Part shown: positions 33,196-42,235 of the stretch, piece after piece
How the letters are laid out: every line of letters starts with the position of its first letter
How positions within the stretch are numbered: the first letter of the stretch is position 1
NCBI GenBank assembly: GCA_035540895.1
Contig: DATLFR010000242.1
Coordinates: 1-47,706 of the forward strand
DNA from: Actinomycetota bacterium
Lineage (GTDB): Bacteria > Actinomycetota > JAICYB01
Direction: 5' to 3'
Length of the DNA stretch: 47,706 nucleotides
The notes under the pieces: generated by a model
The model's input: only the letters and a program-made list of their open reading frames with translations
The model's database searches: none
What the model was told of the DNA's origin: nothing
Made by a program: the position numbers and the translations under genes

Positions 33196-34783
33196 CGTGG
33201 CTCCACCCGAGATCCGGTTCGATGAAGAACGGGCCCTGTGGGCGGAGCGGTTCTTCGAGCGGCTTCTCCGCCACACGAAGGGCCGATGGGCCGGGCAGCT
33301 CTTCCGCCTGGCCGACTGGCAGCGCGACGAGATCATCCGGCCGTTGTTCGGCACCGTCCGACAGGGCGAGGACGGCGAGTGGACACGTCTGTTCCGGATG
33401 GCGTGGCTCGAGCTGGCCCGCAAGAACGGCAAGAGCGAGCTCCTCGCCGGGATCGGGCTGTACCTGCTCATCGCCGACGGCGAGGAGGGGGCCGAGATCT
33501 ACGGCGCGGCCCGGGACCGCGACCAGGCGTCGATCGTGTGGGACGTGGCGCAGCGGATGGTCGAGCTATCCCCGTACCTGCAGGGGCGGCTTCGGATCTT
33601 CCGGCAGACGAAGCGGATCGTCGACGAACGGACGTCCAGCTTCTACCGGGTCATCGCGGCGGACGCGGCCGGGAACTTGGGCTGGAACCCACACGGTGTG
33701 TTGTTCGACGAGGTGCTCACCCAGCCCAGCCGCGACCTGTGGGATGCGCTGAGGACGGCGATGGGATCCAGGACTCAGCCGCTGATGGTGGCGGCGACGA
33801 CGGCCGGCAACGACCCGTCGAGCTTCGCCGCCCACGAGCACGAGGAGATGGCCCGGGTTGCCGAGGACCCGGCCCGGGCGCCCCACGTTTTCGTCTACAT
33901 GCGCAACACGCCGCGGGACGCCGACCCGTGGGACGAGTCGAAGTGGCCGCACGCCAACCCGGCCCTCGGGGACTTCCTCGACATCCGGGCGCTGCGCGAG
34001 GAAGCCGTGGAGGCCCACAACGACCCGGCCAAGGAGAACGCGTTCCGGCAGTACCGGCTGAACCAGTGGGTGCAGCAGACGACGCGCTGGATCCCGCTGC
34101 ACCTGTGGGAGGCGTGCGCGGACGGCGAGCTGTTCCCGCGTCCGGACTGGCCGGACCGCGAGCTGGCCGGGCAGGCCGCCTTCGGAGGCCTCGACCTGTC
34201 CTCCAAGGAGGACCTGACGGCGCTGTGCTGGTTCTTCCCGGACGTGCGGAACACGGCTGTGTGGCGGTTCTTCCTCCCAGAGGAGCGGCTGGGTGACCTC
34301 GACCGGCTCACCGGGGGCCAGGCCGCGGTCTGGGCCCGGGAGGGCTGGCTGACGCTGACGGAGGGCAACGTCATCGACTACGAGGCGATCTACGCCCAGG
34401 TCGAGGAGGACGCCCGCCGCTACAAGGTGACGGGGATCTCGGCCGACCCGTGGCTGCTCGAGCCGGTGCGGCAGGAGATCGGGAAGCGGACCGGGATCGA
34501 GATCTCGCAGGTCCGGCAGACGTACGCGGGGATGTCCGAGCCGCTGAAACAGCTCATGGTCCTGGTCCGCAGCGGCGCCCTTCGCCATGGCGCCAATCCG
34601 GTGGCTCGCTTCTGCGCTGACTCGGTCGAAGTCCGGCAGGACGACGCCGAGAACATCAAGCCGGTCAAGCCGGACCGCGGCGCGTCCGGACGCCGCATCG
34701 ACGGCATCGTTGCCCTGGCCATGGCCATCGACGCAGGGATCTTGCGGCGCCCGCGACGGAGGAGAGGAGCGGCGTTCTTCTGA
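33158..34783 (+). CDS. terL: Phage terminase large subunit
   Basis: GTG 33158 follows GGAGGAG by seven bases and overlaps the methyltransferase end by 38 bases; 541 residues. The ATPase domain has a Walker A-like ARKNGKSE (Lys92), and Walker B GVLFDEV (Asp184, Glu185). The RNase H-like nuclease domain begins GGLDLSSKEDLTAL with a further Asp in GISADPW. It drives DNA into the prohead and cuts it. Length and both domains are intact. Confidence 0.93.
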   Translation: MRRLSSRNPPADDVAPPEIRFDEERALWAERFFERLLRHTKGRWAGQLFRLADWQRDEIIRPLFGTVRQGEDGEWTRLFRMAWLELARKNGKSELLAGIGLYLLIADGEEGAEIYGAARDRDQASIVWDVAQRMVELSPYLQGRLRIFRQTKRIVDERTSSFYRVIAADAAGNLGWNPHGVLFDEVLTQPSRDLWDALRTAMGSRTQPLMVAATTAGNDPSSFAAHEHEEMARVAEDPARAPHVFVYMRNTPRDADPWDESKWPHANPALGDFLDIRALREEAVEAHNDPAKENAFRQYRLNQWVQQTTRWIPLHLWEACADGELFPRPDWPDRELAGQAAFGGLDLSSKEDLTALCWFFPDVRNTAVWRFFLPEERLGDLDRLTGGQAAVWAREGWLTLTEGNVIDYEAIYAQVEEDARRYKVTGISADPWLLEPVRQEIGKRTGIEISQVRQTYAGMSEPLKQLMVLVRSGALRHGANPVARFCADSVEVRQDDAENIKPVKPDRGASGRRIDGIVALAMAIDAGILRRPRRRRGAAFF

Positions 34784-36213
34784 TGACCGAGATCTACGAG
34801 CCCGGGCACCCGCTGTGGTGGGTCCGCCGCCTCGAGGAGCGCCTCGCTTCCCGGCGCGGCCACCTCGAGAGGTACGCCCACTACTACGCCGGCGACCACG
34901 ACCTGCAGTTCGCGACCGAGAAGTTCAGGGAGGCCTTCGGCGGGCTGTTCCGTCACTTCGCCGACAACTGGTGCGACCTGGTCGTGGATGCGGTGGAGGA
35001 GCGGCTCAACGTGGACGGTTTCCGCCTCGGTGACGACCCGGCCGGGGACAAGGGCGCGTGGGAGATCTGGCAGCGCAACCAGCTCGACGCCGACAGCCAG
35101 ATCGCGCACACCGAGGCGCTTGTCCACGGCATCTCCTACGCGCTCGTGTGGTGGGGCGAGGACCGTCGGCCCGCCGTGAACGTGGAAAGTCCGTTCCAGA
35201 CCGTGGTTGCCTTCGAGACCGGCAGTCGCCGGCGCCGGGCGGCCGCGCTGAAGAAGTGGCGGGACGACCAGGGCTACGAACTGGTCACCCTGTACCTGCC
35301 ACAGGAGATCTACAAGTGGCGTGGCCGCCACCGCGTCTCCGACGGGCCGCAGGTCGGGAGCGTCGATCCGATGCGGCTGGTCGAGCGCGAGGTGGCGGAC
35401 GAGCCGTGGCCGCTGCCCAACCCGCTCGGCGTCGTGCCGGTGGTCCCGCTGGTGAACAAGCCGACGCTGGGGGCCGAGGCCGGGCAGAGCGAGATCCACA
35501 AGGTCATCCCGATCCAGAACGCGGTGAACAAGCTGACCGCCGACCTCCTGGTGGCTTCGGAGTACGCGGCCTTCCGGCAGCGATGGGCGACCGGTCTGGA
35601 GATCCCGCGGGACCCGGAGACGAACCAGCAGATCGAGCCGTTCCGATCCGCGGTCTCCCGACTGTGGATCTCCGAGGACCCGGAGACCAGCTTCGGAGAG
35701 TTCGGGGAGACGAACCTCGAGAACTACGTGAAAGCCATCGAGATGCTCGTCCAGCACATCGCATCGCAGACACGCACGCCGCCGCACTACTTCTTCCTGC
35801 GCGGCCAGTTCCCGTCCGGGGAGAGCATCAAGGCGGCCGAGACCGGACTGGTCACCAAGGCGCGCCGCAAGATGCGCCACTTCGGTGAGGGCTGGGAAGA
35901 GGTCATGCGCCTGGCGCTTCGGGTGGCCGGCGACGAGCGCGGCGCGCAGGCGTGGGGGATGGAGACGATCTGGGCCGACCCCGAGTCCCGGACGGAGAGC
36001 CAGCACGTCGACGCCATCCTGAAGAAGCTCCAGCTCGGCGTCCCGCAGCAGCAGCTCTGGGAGGACGCCGGCTACACGCCCCAGCAGATCGAGCGCTTCC
36101 ACGCCATGCGACGACGCGAGGCCCTGGAGGCATCGACGGCCGGCGGGGACCTGCGTCGCCTGTTCGACGCGGATTCCGAGCCTGCGCCCGTCTCTCCGGA
36201 GAGGCTTCGGTAG
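34783..36213 (+). CDS. Phage portal protein (SPP1 Gp6-like)
   Basis: The 476-residue protein starts with ATG sharing one base with the terL stop region. It has the portal pattern: RYAHYYAGDHDLQFA, FADNWCDLVVDAVEERL, then VVPLVNKP and HKVIPIQNAVNKLTADLLVASEYAA, followed by the crown/stem helices. The portal forms the dodecameric DNA gate at one capsid vertex and docks the terminase. A MuF-like protein downstream supports an SPP1-type head. Confidence 0.92.
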   Translation: MTEIYEPGHPLWWVRRLEERLASRRGHLERYAHYYAGDHDLQFATEKFREAFGGLFRHFADNWCDLVVDAVEERLNVDGFRLGDDPAGDKGAWEIWQRNQLDADSQIAHTEALVHGISYALVWWGEDRRPAVNVESPFQTVVAFETGSRRRRAAALKKWRDDQGYELVTLYLPQEIYKWRGRHRVSDGPQVGSVDPMRLVEREVADEPWPLPNPLGVVPVVPLVNKPTLGAEAGQSEIHKVIPIQNAVNKLTADLLVASEYAAFRQRWATGLEIPRDPETNQQIEPFRSAVSRLWISEDPETSFGEFGETNLENYVKAIEMLVQHIASQTRTPPHYFFLRGQFPSGESIKAAETGLVTKARRKMRHFGEGWEEVMRLALRVAGDERGAQAWGMETIWADPESRTESQHVDAILKKLQLGVPQQQLWEDAGYTPQQIERFHAMRRREALEASTAGGDLRRLFDADSEPAPVSPERLR

Positions 36214-36273
36214 TGAACCGCAGTCGTCCTGGAGATACCCTGGCACGAGGACGTCCAGATCTGCGGAGGGCAT

Positions 36274-36591
36274 ATGCGCCGGGAGAGAAGGCTGTCGCGA
36301 TGCCCATTGATGTATGTGACGTTTGTGCTCATAGCGTTTGTGTGGGCGGGCTGCGGCTCAGGCGAACCAGTGACGACGACGGGGTCAGAGATATCCACGG
36401 AGCTGAGGAAGCGACTTGGAGATACTCAGGGCGCTCCTGTCCGAGACGCATACTGCCCCAATGAGCGCCTAGTCGAGGGTGACACCGTCACGTGCCGAAT
36501 CGTCTTCGGCGACGGGTCGTATCGAGACTTCGACGTGACGGTTGGTGAGCGGGATGGAGACGTCCACTTGGAGATTGACGTTGCACGCTGA
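36274..36591 (+). CDS. Small lipoprotein (DUF4333-like), phage cargo
   Basis: The 105-residue protein has an N-terminal signal with lipobox VWAGC and a short domain with two Cys residues (AYCPNE, VTCRIVFGDGSYRDFDVTV), resembling DUF4333 lipoproteins of actinobacteria. It sits between portal and MuF-like genes, where phages usually have nothing, and its base composition is less GC-rich. This suggests a lysogenic-conversion (moron) gene. Surface lipoproteins of some prophages block superinfection; that role here is speculative. Confidence 0.65.
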   Translation: MRRERRLSRCPLMYVTFVLIAFVWAGCGSGEPVTTTGSEISTELRKRLGDTQGAPVRDAYCPNERLVEGDTVTCRIVFGDGSYRDFDVTVGERDGDVHLEIDVAR

Positions 36592-36613
36592 TGAGACTCC
36601 GCCGTCCGACGTA

Positions 36614-37318
36614 ATGAGTGAGCAGCCCCGCCCGCCAGCCGTGCCGCGATGGGTTTCGCTGGTTCTCCTTGGGCTCCTGCCTTTGGCTTTGGCCTCGTGC
36701 GGTGGCTCTGATGTTGGTCGAGAGGTAGAAGAAGATAGCTCCACACGCGGCGACCTGGCCGCCCAAGACATGGAGGAAGCCGATCGAGCCTGCCGCGCTG
36801 TAAATCTCTATCTTGGAGAACTGCATCCTACGCGGCAGGCAATGGCCGAGCGCATCCTCTCGAGGAATCCTTCGTCGACCGCTCCGGGCCCTATTTCTCG
36901 CGAACTCTGGGGAAAGCTTGAAGACGTCGCTGCCCAAGAAGATCTCGACTCCGGTGGCAATGCTGGAACACTCTTGGTGGAGGCCTTCGAGCAGTGCATG
37001 TCCCTTGGCCTGTGGGCGGGGGGGCAGCCCACGGCGGAATCGCCCTCGGTGCCGCCGAGGACGGGCAACGATTACCTCACGCCGAGCGTCTTCAGCAGTT
37101 TCCTCGATCTGATTGCAGAGGAAGCGTCCCGACAGGTTGGCGACACTGTCACTCGCGATGGACTCACTTGCCATCCCCCAGAAGAAGGCGCTCGGGAAGG
37201 AGAACCCTTCTATTGCCAGTTCGCAGGGAGGAAGGGGAGTGGCGAACTCGAGGCAGTCATTCAAGACGCAGATGGAGGCCGGGTTTCCGTGAAGATTCTT
37301 CTCTACGAGAGTGTCTGA
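36614..37318 (+). CDS. Lipoprotein with DUF4333-like C terminus, phage cargo
   Basis: ATG 36614 gives 234 residues with signal LVLLGLLPLALASC ending in a lipobox. The middle is helical, with AVNLYLGELHPTRQ and WGKLEDVA. The C-terminal 60 residues (GLTCHPPEE, FYCQFAG, GGRVSVKILL) resemble the short upstream lipoprotein, so the pair may share ancestry. The gene overlaps the next start by eight bases. Low GC relative to phage head genes points to recent insertion. Confidence 0.65.
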   Translation: MSEQPRPPAVPRWVSLVLLGLLPLALASCGGSDVGREVEEDSSTRGDLAAQDMEEADRACRAVNLYLGELHPTRQAMAERILSRNPSSTAPGPISRELWGKLEDVAAQEDLDSGGNAGTLLVEAFEQCMSLGLWAGGQPTAESPSVPPRTGNDYLTPSVFSSFLDLIAEEASRQVGDTVTRDGLTCHPPEEGAREGEPFYCQFAGRKGSGELEAVIQDADGGRVSVKILLYESV

Positions 37319-37922
37319 GGACTCCGTCGCTCAACTCGATGTAGCGAAGCGCGCGTTTCTGTCGCTGACGAACCGGGAATCGACCATCGAGCGAGCTGGC
37401 CGCGCAGCAATCGGAGCGGCTACTCAGCGCAACTACCTCTACCGACCGGGTCTCTCCCCCCACGAGAGGCAGGTTGTCCGCCGAGGGTGGGTAGCTGAAC
37501 TCTTTGAGATGGGGAAGAGGTACCGCACCCCCCTCTCGCGTGCAGACTACGAGAGTGACGTGCTCTCGCTACAGGCGAGGATGAACGAATGGCATGCTCC
37601 AAGTTTCCGAGCTGACCCGCATCCTCGGTACGCCTATGCCCCTGGATTCCGGCTATCTCACTCTCAGAAGAGCATCGGCTTATACCTCAAACATCTTTGG
37701 TGCCTCGATCTTATCCCTGAGCCCCCGGCTTGCCCCGTAGACCGCATCGTTCTACTGGCCGCCGGTGTTAGGCCGGCCGACGCGCGGTGGGCCTACATGA
37801 ATGACGTCGAGGACTTCCGCAAGAAGGTCGCAATCCTCGAGGGTTGCGCGGAAGTCGCACGCGTCACGCTGCCAGTGTGGGAGTTGACACAAGGGTGGCG
37901 CGTCGGACGTGGAGCGCCGTAG
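37311..37922 (+). CDS. Protein of unknown function in the cargo cassette
   Basis: GTG 37311 overlaps the previous gene; 203 residues, no signal peptide or membrane segment. It has segments rich in aromatic residues (QRNYLYRPGLSPHERQVVRRGW, FRLSHSQKSIGLYLKHLWCL) that suggest a compact helical, perhaps DNA-binding fold. I do not recognise it. It is the last gene of a three-gene insert between portal and MuF-like genes and shares its lower GC. Confidence 0.6.
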   Translation: MSEDSVAQLDVAKRAFLSLTNRESTIERAGRAAIGAATQRNYLYRPGLSPHERQVVRRGWVAELFEMGKRYRTPLSRADYESDVLSLQARMNEWHAPSFRADPHPRYAYAPGFRLSHSQKSIGLYLKHLWCLDLIPEPPACPVDRIVLLAAGVRPADARWAYMNDVEDFRKKVAILEGCAEVARVTLPVWELTQGWRVGRGAP

Positions 37923-38024
37923 GGGGCGACCGCTCCTACTCACTGCTCCAGCGCCGCACACGAGGTCGCGCCTTGCCGCTGCCGTCGGCTTTGCGCGTTC
38001 GGGTTCACCTCAGGAGGATTCGCG

Positions 38025-38861
38025 ATGGCGGCACGCCGCGAGAGCATGGCCCTCACCGACGCGTACCGGCGCGCCCTGGTCCGGGTGAGAGGCAGCGCGA
38101 CGCGGATCCTGCTCGACCTGTTCGACGCTCGCGTGCGGGTCGACGACATCGACCGAACGGTCCGGCGCTGGACCCCCGCGGCCGCCGAGACCGTGGTGGC
38201 TGGCCAGAGAGAAGCCGTCCGGCTGACTTCCGCCTACCTGACCGCGTACATGGCAAGCGAGACCGGGGAGCCACAACCTCCGCAGGACCTGGACCTGGAG
38301 GCCTTCGAGGGTACGGCCGGCGGGCTCGAGCTCGCGGCTGTCCTCAGGCTCACCGGGGCGGCCATGAAGCACGCGTCTGCGGCCGGGCTCCCGCCGGCTG
38401 CGGTCCGGCTGGCCGGGGAGGCCCGGGCCGTGCGGACCGTGCGCGCTGAGGTGATGGGCGCGGCCCGCCGGGCGCTCGCCGATGCGATGCACGCGGATCC
38501 GCGGATCGTCGGCTGGACCCGTGTCACGTGGGGGACCTGCGGCGCTTGCCTCGGCCTGTCCGGGACGAGTTTCGCGAGCAACGTCCGGATGGATACCCAC
38601 CCGAACTGCCGGTGCGTGGCCGAGCCCCGCGTCGCCGGCGTACGTGAGCGGTGGCGGCGTCCGACCGGTGAGGAGATCTTTGCCCGGATGTCCCGAGCCG
38701 AGCAGGACGCCCTGTTCGCCGGGCGCGGGGGAGCCGACAAGGCCGATCTCGTCCGGTCGGGCGCCGTCCCGCTCCACCGGCTCGTCCGCCGCTACGAGCA
38801 CCCCGAGTGGGGGTCGGTGCTGTCCGAGGCGCCGCTGGCGGAGCTGCAGAAGACGTCCTGA
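38025..38861 (+). CDS. MuF-like phage head morphogenesis / minor capsid protein
   Basis: AGGAGG seven bases before ATG 38025; 278 residues. The N-terminal 150 residues are helical. The C-terminal part holds the MuF-type zinc motif: TWGTCGACLGLSG, then DTHPNCRCVAEP. In SPP1 the homologue (gp7) binds the portal and stays in the capsid. Its place after the portal and before the scaffold fits. Confidence 0.87.
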   Translation: MAARRESMALTDAYRRALVRVRGSATRILLDLFDARVRVDDIDRTVRRWTPAAAETVVAGQREAVRLTSAYLTAYMASETGEPQPPQDLDLEAFEGTAGGLELAAVLRLTGAAMKHASAAGLPPAAVRLAGEARAVRTVRAEVMGAARRALADAMHADPRIVGWTRVTWGTCGACLGLSGTSFASNVRMDTHPNCRCVAEPRVAGVRERWRRPTGEEIFARMSRAEQDALFAGRGGADKADLVRSGAVPLHRLVRRYEHPEWGSVLSEAPLAELQKTS

Positions 38862-38871
38862 AGGAGGCGAG

Positions 38872-39441
38872 ATGCCGGAGAACGAGGGTCAGGAACCCCA
38901 GAACCAGCCCGACGGCGGGCAGGCCGGACAGGATGCCGGCCGCACCGGGACCGACGGCACGCCGTGGGACCCGGACCGCGCGAGAGCGCTCATCGAGAAG
39001 CTTCGCCCCTTCGAGAAGAAGGCCACCGAGCTCGAGCGTCGCAACGCCGAGCTCGAGGCGAAGCTCGCCGAACACGAGAACGCCAGGCTCTCCGACCAGG
39101 AGCGCATGTCGAAGCGGTTGAAGGAGCTGGAGACCGAACGGGAGACGTGGGAGCGCGAACGCCGGGAGATCCGGGTCGCCCAGGCCCTCACGTCCGCGGC
39201 CGCCGCAGCGGGGGCCCTCTACCCAGAGGATGTCGCCCGTCTCGCGGACCCGTCCACGCTCGAGTTCTCCGACGACGGACGGCCGTCCAACGCCGAAGCC
39301 GTGGTGGAGAAGTTCCGTGAGCGACGCCCTGAGCTGTTCCGGCCCCGCGGGCCAGGTTCAGCAGACGGCGGTCCTCGCGGGACACCCGCTCCGGCCAGCG
39401 ACATGAACGCGCTCATCCGGAGAGCCGCCGGAAGGAGCTGA
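38872..39441 (+). CDS. Phage scaffolding protein
   Basis: GGAGG before ATG 38872; 189 residues. A Gln/Gly/Asp-rich start is followed by a long charged coiled coil (about residues 38-105: FEKKATELERRNAELEAKL, MSKRLKELETERETW), then a short conserved part (ALYPEDVARLADPS) and a basic C terminus typical of capsid-binding scaffolds. It precedes the capsid gene, as in HK97/SPP1-type phages with a separate scaffold. No protease gene is present. Confidence 0.85.
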   Translation: MPENEGQEPQNQPDGGQAGQDAGRTGTDGTPWDPDRARALIEKLRPFEKKATELERRNAELEAKLAEHENARLSDQERMSKRLKELETERETWERERREIRVAQALTSAAAAAGALYPEDVARLADPSTLEFSDDGRPSNAEAVVEKFRERRPELFRPRGPGSADGGPRGTPAPASDMNALIRRAAGRS

Positions 39442-39447
39442 TGAGAG

Positions 39448-40389
39448 ATGCCCTACGACAACGTGATCAGCCGCACCGACGTCGCGGCGCTCATCCCCGA
39501 GGAGGTGTCCAACGCCATCCTCACGTCGCTGCGGGACCAGTCGGCGGCGCTCACTCTGTTCCGGCGCATCACCGTGCCCCGGAACCAGAGCCGGCTGCCC
39601 GTCCTGTCTGCCCTGCCCACGGCCTACTTCGTCAACGGCGACACCGGCCTGAAGCAGACGACCGAGATGGCGTGGGCGAACAAGTACATCAACGTCGAGG
39701 AGCTGGCGGCCATCGTGCCGATCCCCGAGACGGTGCTGGACGACGCGTCCTTCGACGTCTGGGGTGAGGTGCGGCCGTCACTCGAGTCGGCGATCGGACG
39801 CACCTTCGACGCCGCCGTCTTCTTCGGTGTGAACAAGCCGGCGAGCTGGCCGGACGACATCCTCACCGGCACGACCGCCACCGGGAACGTGTACGCCCGC
39901 GGAACGAACGCGGAGAACAAGGGTGGCATCGCCGAGGACCTGAACCAGCTCATGGCCTTGGTCGAGGAGGATGGGTTCGACGTCAACGGGTTCGTCACGG
40001 CGCGCACGTTCCGGGCCCGGCTGCGGGGCGCCCGCGCCACCGACGGACAGAAGCTGCTAGACGTCTCGACCAACGAGCTCGAGGGCGTACCGGTCCGGTA
40101 CGCGATGCCGGGCCTGTGGCCGCAGGGACCGGGCGAGGTGGAGATGTTCGCCGGCGACTTCGCGCAGGGCGTGGTCGGGGTCCGTCAGGACTTCACCTAC
40201 AAGGTCCTCGATCAGGCCGTGATCCAGGACAACACCGGCGCCATCGTCTACAACCTCGCCCAGCAGGACATGGTGGCGCTGCGGGTCACGTTCCGAGTGG
40301 GGTTCCAGGTGGCCAACACGATCACGTGGGAGAAGCAGGCGGAGGGTGACCGCTACCCGTTCGCGGTCCTGACCGCACCGACCGCATAA
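39448..40389 (+). CDS. Major capsid protein (HK97 fold)
   Basis: The 313-residue protein starts six bases after the scaffold stop. It matches HK97-type phage capsids: IPEEVSNAILTSLRDQSAAL, LFRRITVPRNQSRLPVLS, AYFVNGDTGLKQTTEM, and late blocks AGDFAQGVVGVRQDFTYK and ALRVTFRVGFQV. It forms the icosahedral shell. Length is complete. Confidence 0.93.
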   Translation: MPYDNVISRTDVAALIPEEVSNAILTSLRDQSAALTLFRRITVPRNQSRLPVLSALPTAYFVNGDTGLKQTTEMAWANKYINVEELAAIVPIPETVLDDASFDVWGEVRPSLESAIGRTFDAAVFFGVNKPASWPDDILTGTTATGNVYARGTNAENKGGIAEDLNQLMALVEEDGFDVNGFVTARTFRARLRGARATDGQKLLDVSTNELEGVPVRYAMPGLWPQGPGEVEMFAGDFAQGVVGVRQDFTYKVLDQAVIQDNTGAIVYNLAQQDMVALRVTFRVGFQVANTITWEKQAEGDRYPFAVLTAPTA

Positions 40390-40400
40390 AGGAGGACGTG

Positions 40401-40601
40401 ATGCCTGACAAGAAGATGAAGCAGGGGTCCACGTCGCCGGACGAGGCCAAGGCGGCCGAGGACGAGAAGGGTTACCTGGGTCAGACCCCCGACCCGACAC
40501 CGAACGAGCACTACACGGTGCCCGGCGTTCTGGCCGGAAAGCCAACGCCGGAGACCGACGACGATCTCGCGGCGAAGGCCAAGGTGAACCTCAGGAGTTG
40601 A
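40401..40601 (+). CDS. Small phage protein downstream of capsid
   Basis: GGAGG five bases before ATG 40401; 66 residues, charged and Pro-rich (TPDPTPNEHYTVPGVLAG, KPTPETDDD). Similar short proteins follow capsid genes in actinophages, and a head decoration role is possible. Its end overlaps the 3' end of the opposite-strand UDG-like gene by 11 bases. Confidence 0.65.
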   Translation: MPDKKMKQGSTSPDEAKAAEDEKGYLGQTPDPTPNEHYTVPGVLAGKPTPETDDDLAAKAKVNLRS

Positions 40602-41310
40602 GGTTTCGGGCTTGCTCTGCGGCATGGAAGGCCTCGGCCATGCGGGCCCAGTCGTCGTCCACTCGGTTCACGCCGCCTGCGTTGCGATTGTTCGTGCCGA
40701 TCGGGCCTGTGTGCGCTTGGCACCAGATCTCCGCGGTGCCGAATCGGAACGGCCTGGCGATCGCCTCATCGACAGATGGTGAGGGCGGGTTGCCAGCCGC
40801 GATCGCGACAGCATTGAAGGCGCTCTTTCCCAGACATACGGCAAGGACGGGACGGACGATCTCGATCTGAGGGATGGCGAATTCGCGGGCAGCACGGACG
40901 AGGTCTCGCGTGGGGATGGCGGCGCTCATCCCTCCCAGCTTCACGAATGGAAAGACGTTCGTCGCGAAGACGTTGGAGAGGTCCATGTCGAAGTGCCGCC
41001 GTAGCAGCGCCTTGAGTTGCTGGTTCGTCCGACGGTGTGGGTCGTGACCGAACTCGATCCGCTCCGGCAGGACCGGCCCCTGCAGCACGTCTTCGGACGC
41101 CCAGTCCTGAAGCAGGATCATCAGCGGCGAATCAACGTTGCCCGCCGACTTGGTGTAGGGCGAAACGAAGTCGCACTCGTAGATCCCGTCGTGGTAGTCG
41201 CCGATGCTCCCGTAGCCCGGCCATCTGGTGGCCTTCCGTCGGGCGGCGAGTTCGAGGAGCCGCGCGCTCTTGTCCATGTCGGCCAAGGCTACCCAGGCAT
41301 CAGGTGCCAC
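40591..41310 (-). CDS. Uracil-DNA glycosylase superfamily protein, opposite strand in head operon
   Basis: From GTG 41310 (ATG 41277 is an alternative) the protein has 239 residues. It shows a UDG-fold pattern: SPLMILLQDWASED, FATNVFPFVKLGG, then EIVRPVLAVCLGKSAFNAV and the C-terminal AHTGPIG. UDG-fold enzymes remove damaged or unusual bases. It is the only minus-strand gene within the head/connector operon, inserted between the capsid-associated and connector genes. Either it is cargo that protects DNA, or it acts as a base-excision defence against phages with modified bases. The catalytic residues are not clear enough to assign activity. Confidence 0.65.
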   Translation of the reverse strand: MAPDAWVALADMDKSARLLELAARRKATRWPGYGSIGDYHDGIYECDFVSPYTKSAGNVDSPLMILLQDWASEDVLQGPVLPERIEFGHDPHRRTNQQLKALLRRHFDMDLSNVFATNVFPFVKLGGMSAAIPTRDLVRAAREFAIPQIEIVRPVLAVCLGKSAFNAVAIAAGNPPSPSVDEAIARPFRFGTAEIWCQAHTGPIGTNNRNAGGVNRVDDDWARMAEAFHAAEQARNLNS

Positions 41311-41330
41311 ATTGACCGCATAGGAGAGCT

Positions 41331-41882
41331 ATGGCCCTCGCCGGAGCTGAGGAACTCGTTCATCTGGTCGGCACGGAGGTTGATCAGCTCCGCGCCGAGC
41401 GCTGTCTCGAGCTGGTCTCGGCTGCCATCAAGGGTGAGGCGGGCAACGAGGTCGAGCGGCGCGACGGCCATGAGGTTCGGCTGCGCGGGACGTGGCGGAC
41501 GGAGCTGTGGCTTCCCAACCCGCCGGTGCTCTCCGTCGATGTGGTCGAGGTGGACGGGCAAACGTTGCCGGAGGGCGGCTGGGAGTGGCGCCGGTCAGGC
41601 TTGCTGCTCCGGTCGGCGCCGCCGCTGTCCAACGCCCGGCCGGTGTGGGGGTGGGGCGGACCGCGAACCGAGATCCGGATCGTGTACAGCCACGGCTTCG
41701 ATCCGGTGCCGGGTGACCTCCAGGCCGTCTGCCTCCAGGCGGCGGCACGGCTGTACGCCAACCCGGGCGGAGTACAGGCCGAGTCGATCGGGTCATACAG
41801 CGTCACGTATCCCCACAGCGGGGGTGAACTGCTCACAGCGGAAGAGCGGCGGGTCTGCCGGCGCTACAGGCAGACGGCATGA
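41331..41882 (+). CDS. Head-tail connector (adaptor) protein
   Basis: ATG 41331 with GGAG upstream; 183 residues. The helical start (ALAGAEELVHLVG) and the middle block LPNPPVLSVDVVEVDG, then EIRIVYSHGFDPVPGDLQAVC, LQAAARLYANP are typical of gp6/gp15-type adaptors. It forms the ring below the portal. It overlaps the next gene by ATGA. Confidence 0.82.
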   Translation: MALAGAEELVHLVGTEVDQLRAERCLELVSAAIKGEAGNEVERRDGHEVRLRGTWRTELWLPNPPVLSVDVVEVDGQTLPEGGWEWRRSGLLLRSAPPLSNARPVWGWGGPRTEIRIVYSHGFDPVPGDLQAVCLQAAARLYANPGGVQAESIGSYSVTYPHSGGELLTAEERRVCRRYRQTA

Positions 41883-42235
41883 CGTTCCGCGGCCTGCTTC
41901 GAGGCCAGAGCGTGGAGGTCGTTCATCGCTCGTTCGCGACGGACGACTACGGGCAGCGCATCGAGTCCGCCACGCAAGAGGTCACGTATCCGGCCTACCT
42001 GGAGCAGACCTCGGAGCAGGAGGTCACCGGGGGCGCCGAGGCGGCCATCAGCGACTGGCTGATCGTGCTGCCGCCCGAGGCAACCGGCATCCGGCCGCTC
42101 GACCGGATCCAGAGCGAGGGCCGGGTATTCGAGGTGGTCGGTTCTCCGCGGCTGGTCCGTCGGCCGGCGACCGGCGAGCTGCACCACGTTGAGGCACGAC
42201 TGAGGTTCATCGAATGGCAGACCGGATCACCGTAA
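41879..42235 (+). CDS. Head-closure protein
   Basis: The 118-residue protein begins at ATG 41879 in an ATGA overlap. It is beta-rich, with DWLIVLPPEATGIRPLDRI and FEVVGSPRLVRRPATGELHH, the pattern of SPP1 gp16/HK97 gp7-type head-closure proteins that plug the connector. It overlaps the next frame by 22 bases. Confidence 0.78.
   Translation: MTFRGLLRGQSVEVVHRSFATDDYGQRIESATQEVTYPAYLEQTSEQEVTGGAEAAISDWLIVLPPEATGIRPLDRIQSEGRVFEVVGSPRLVRRPATGELHHVEARLRFIEWQTGSP

Noticed and set aside
32044-33471. 475-codon minus-strand open frame over the methyltransferase gene
   Set aside because: Antisense to DPPF/EPFSGSGS-bearing methyltransferase; no domain seen.
34420-36273. 617-codon minus-strand open frame over terL/portal
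   Set aside because: The portal and terminase are well supported; the frame has Leu/Arg/Gly/Val-rich shadow composition and no motif.
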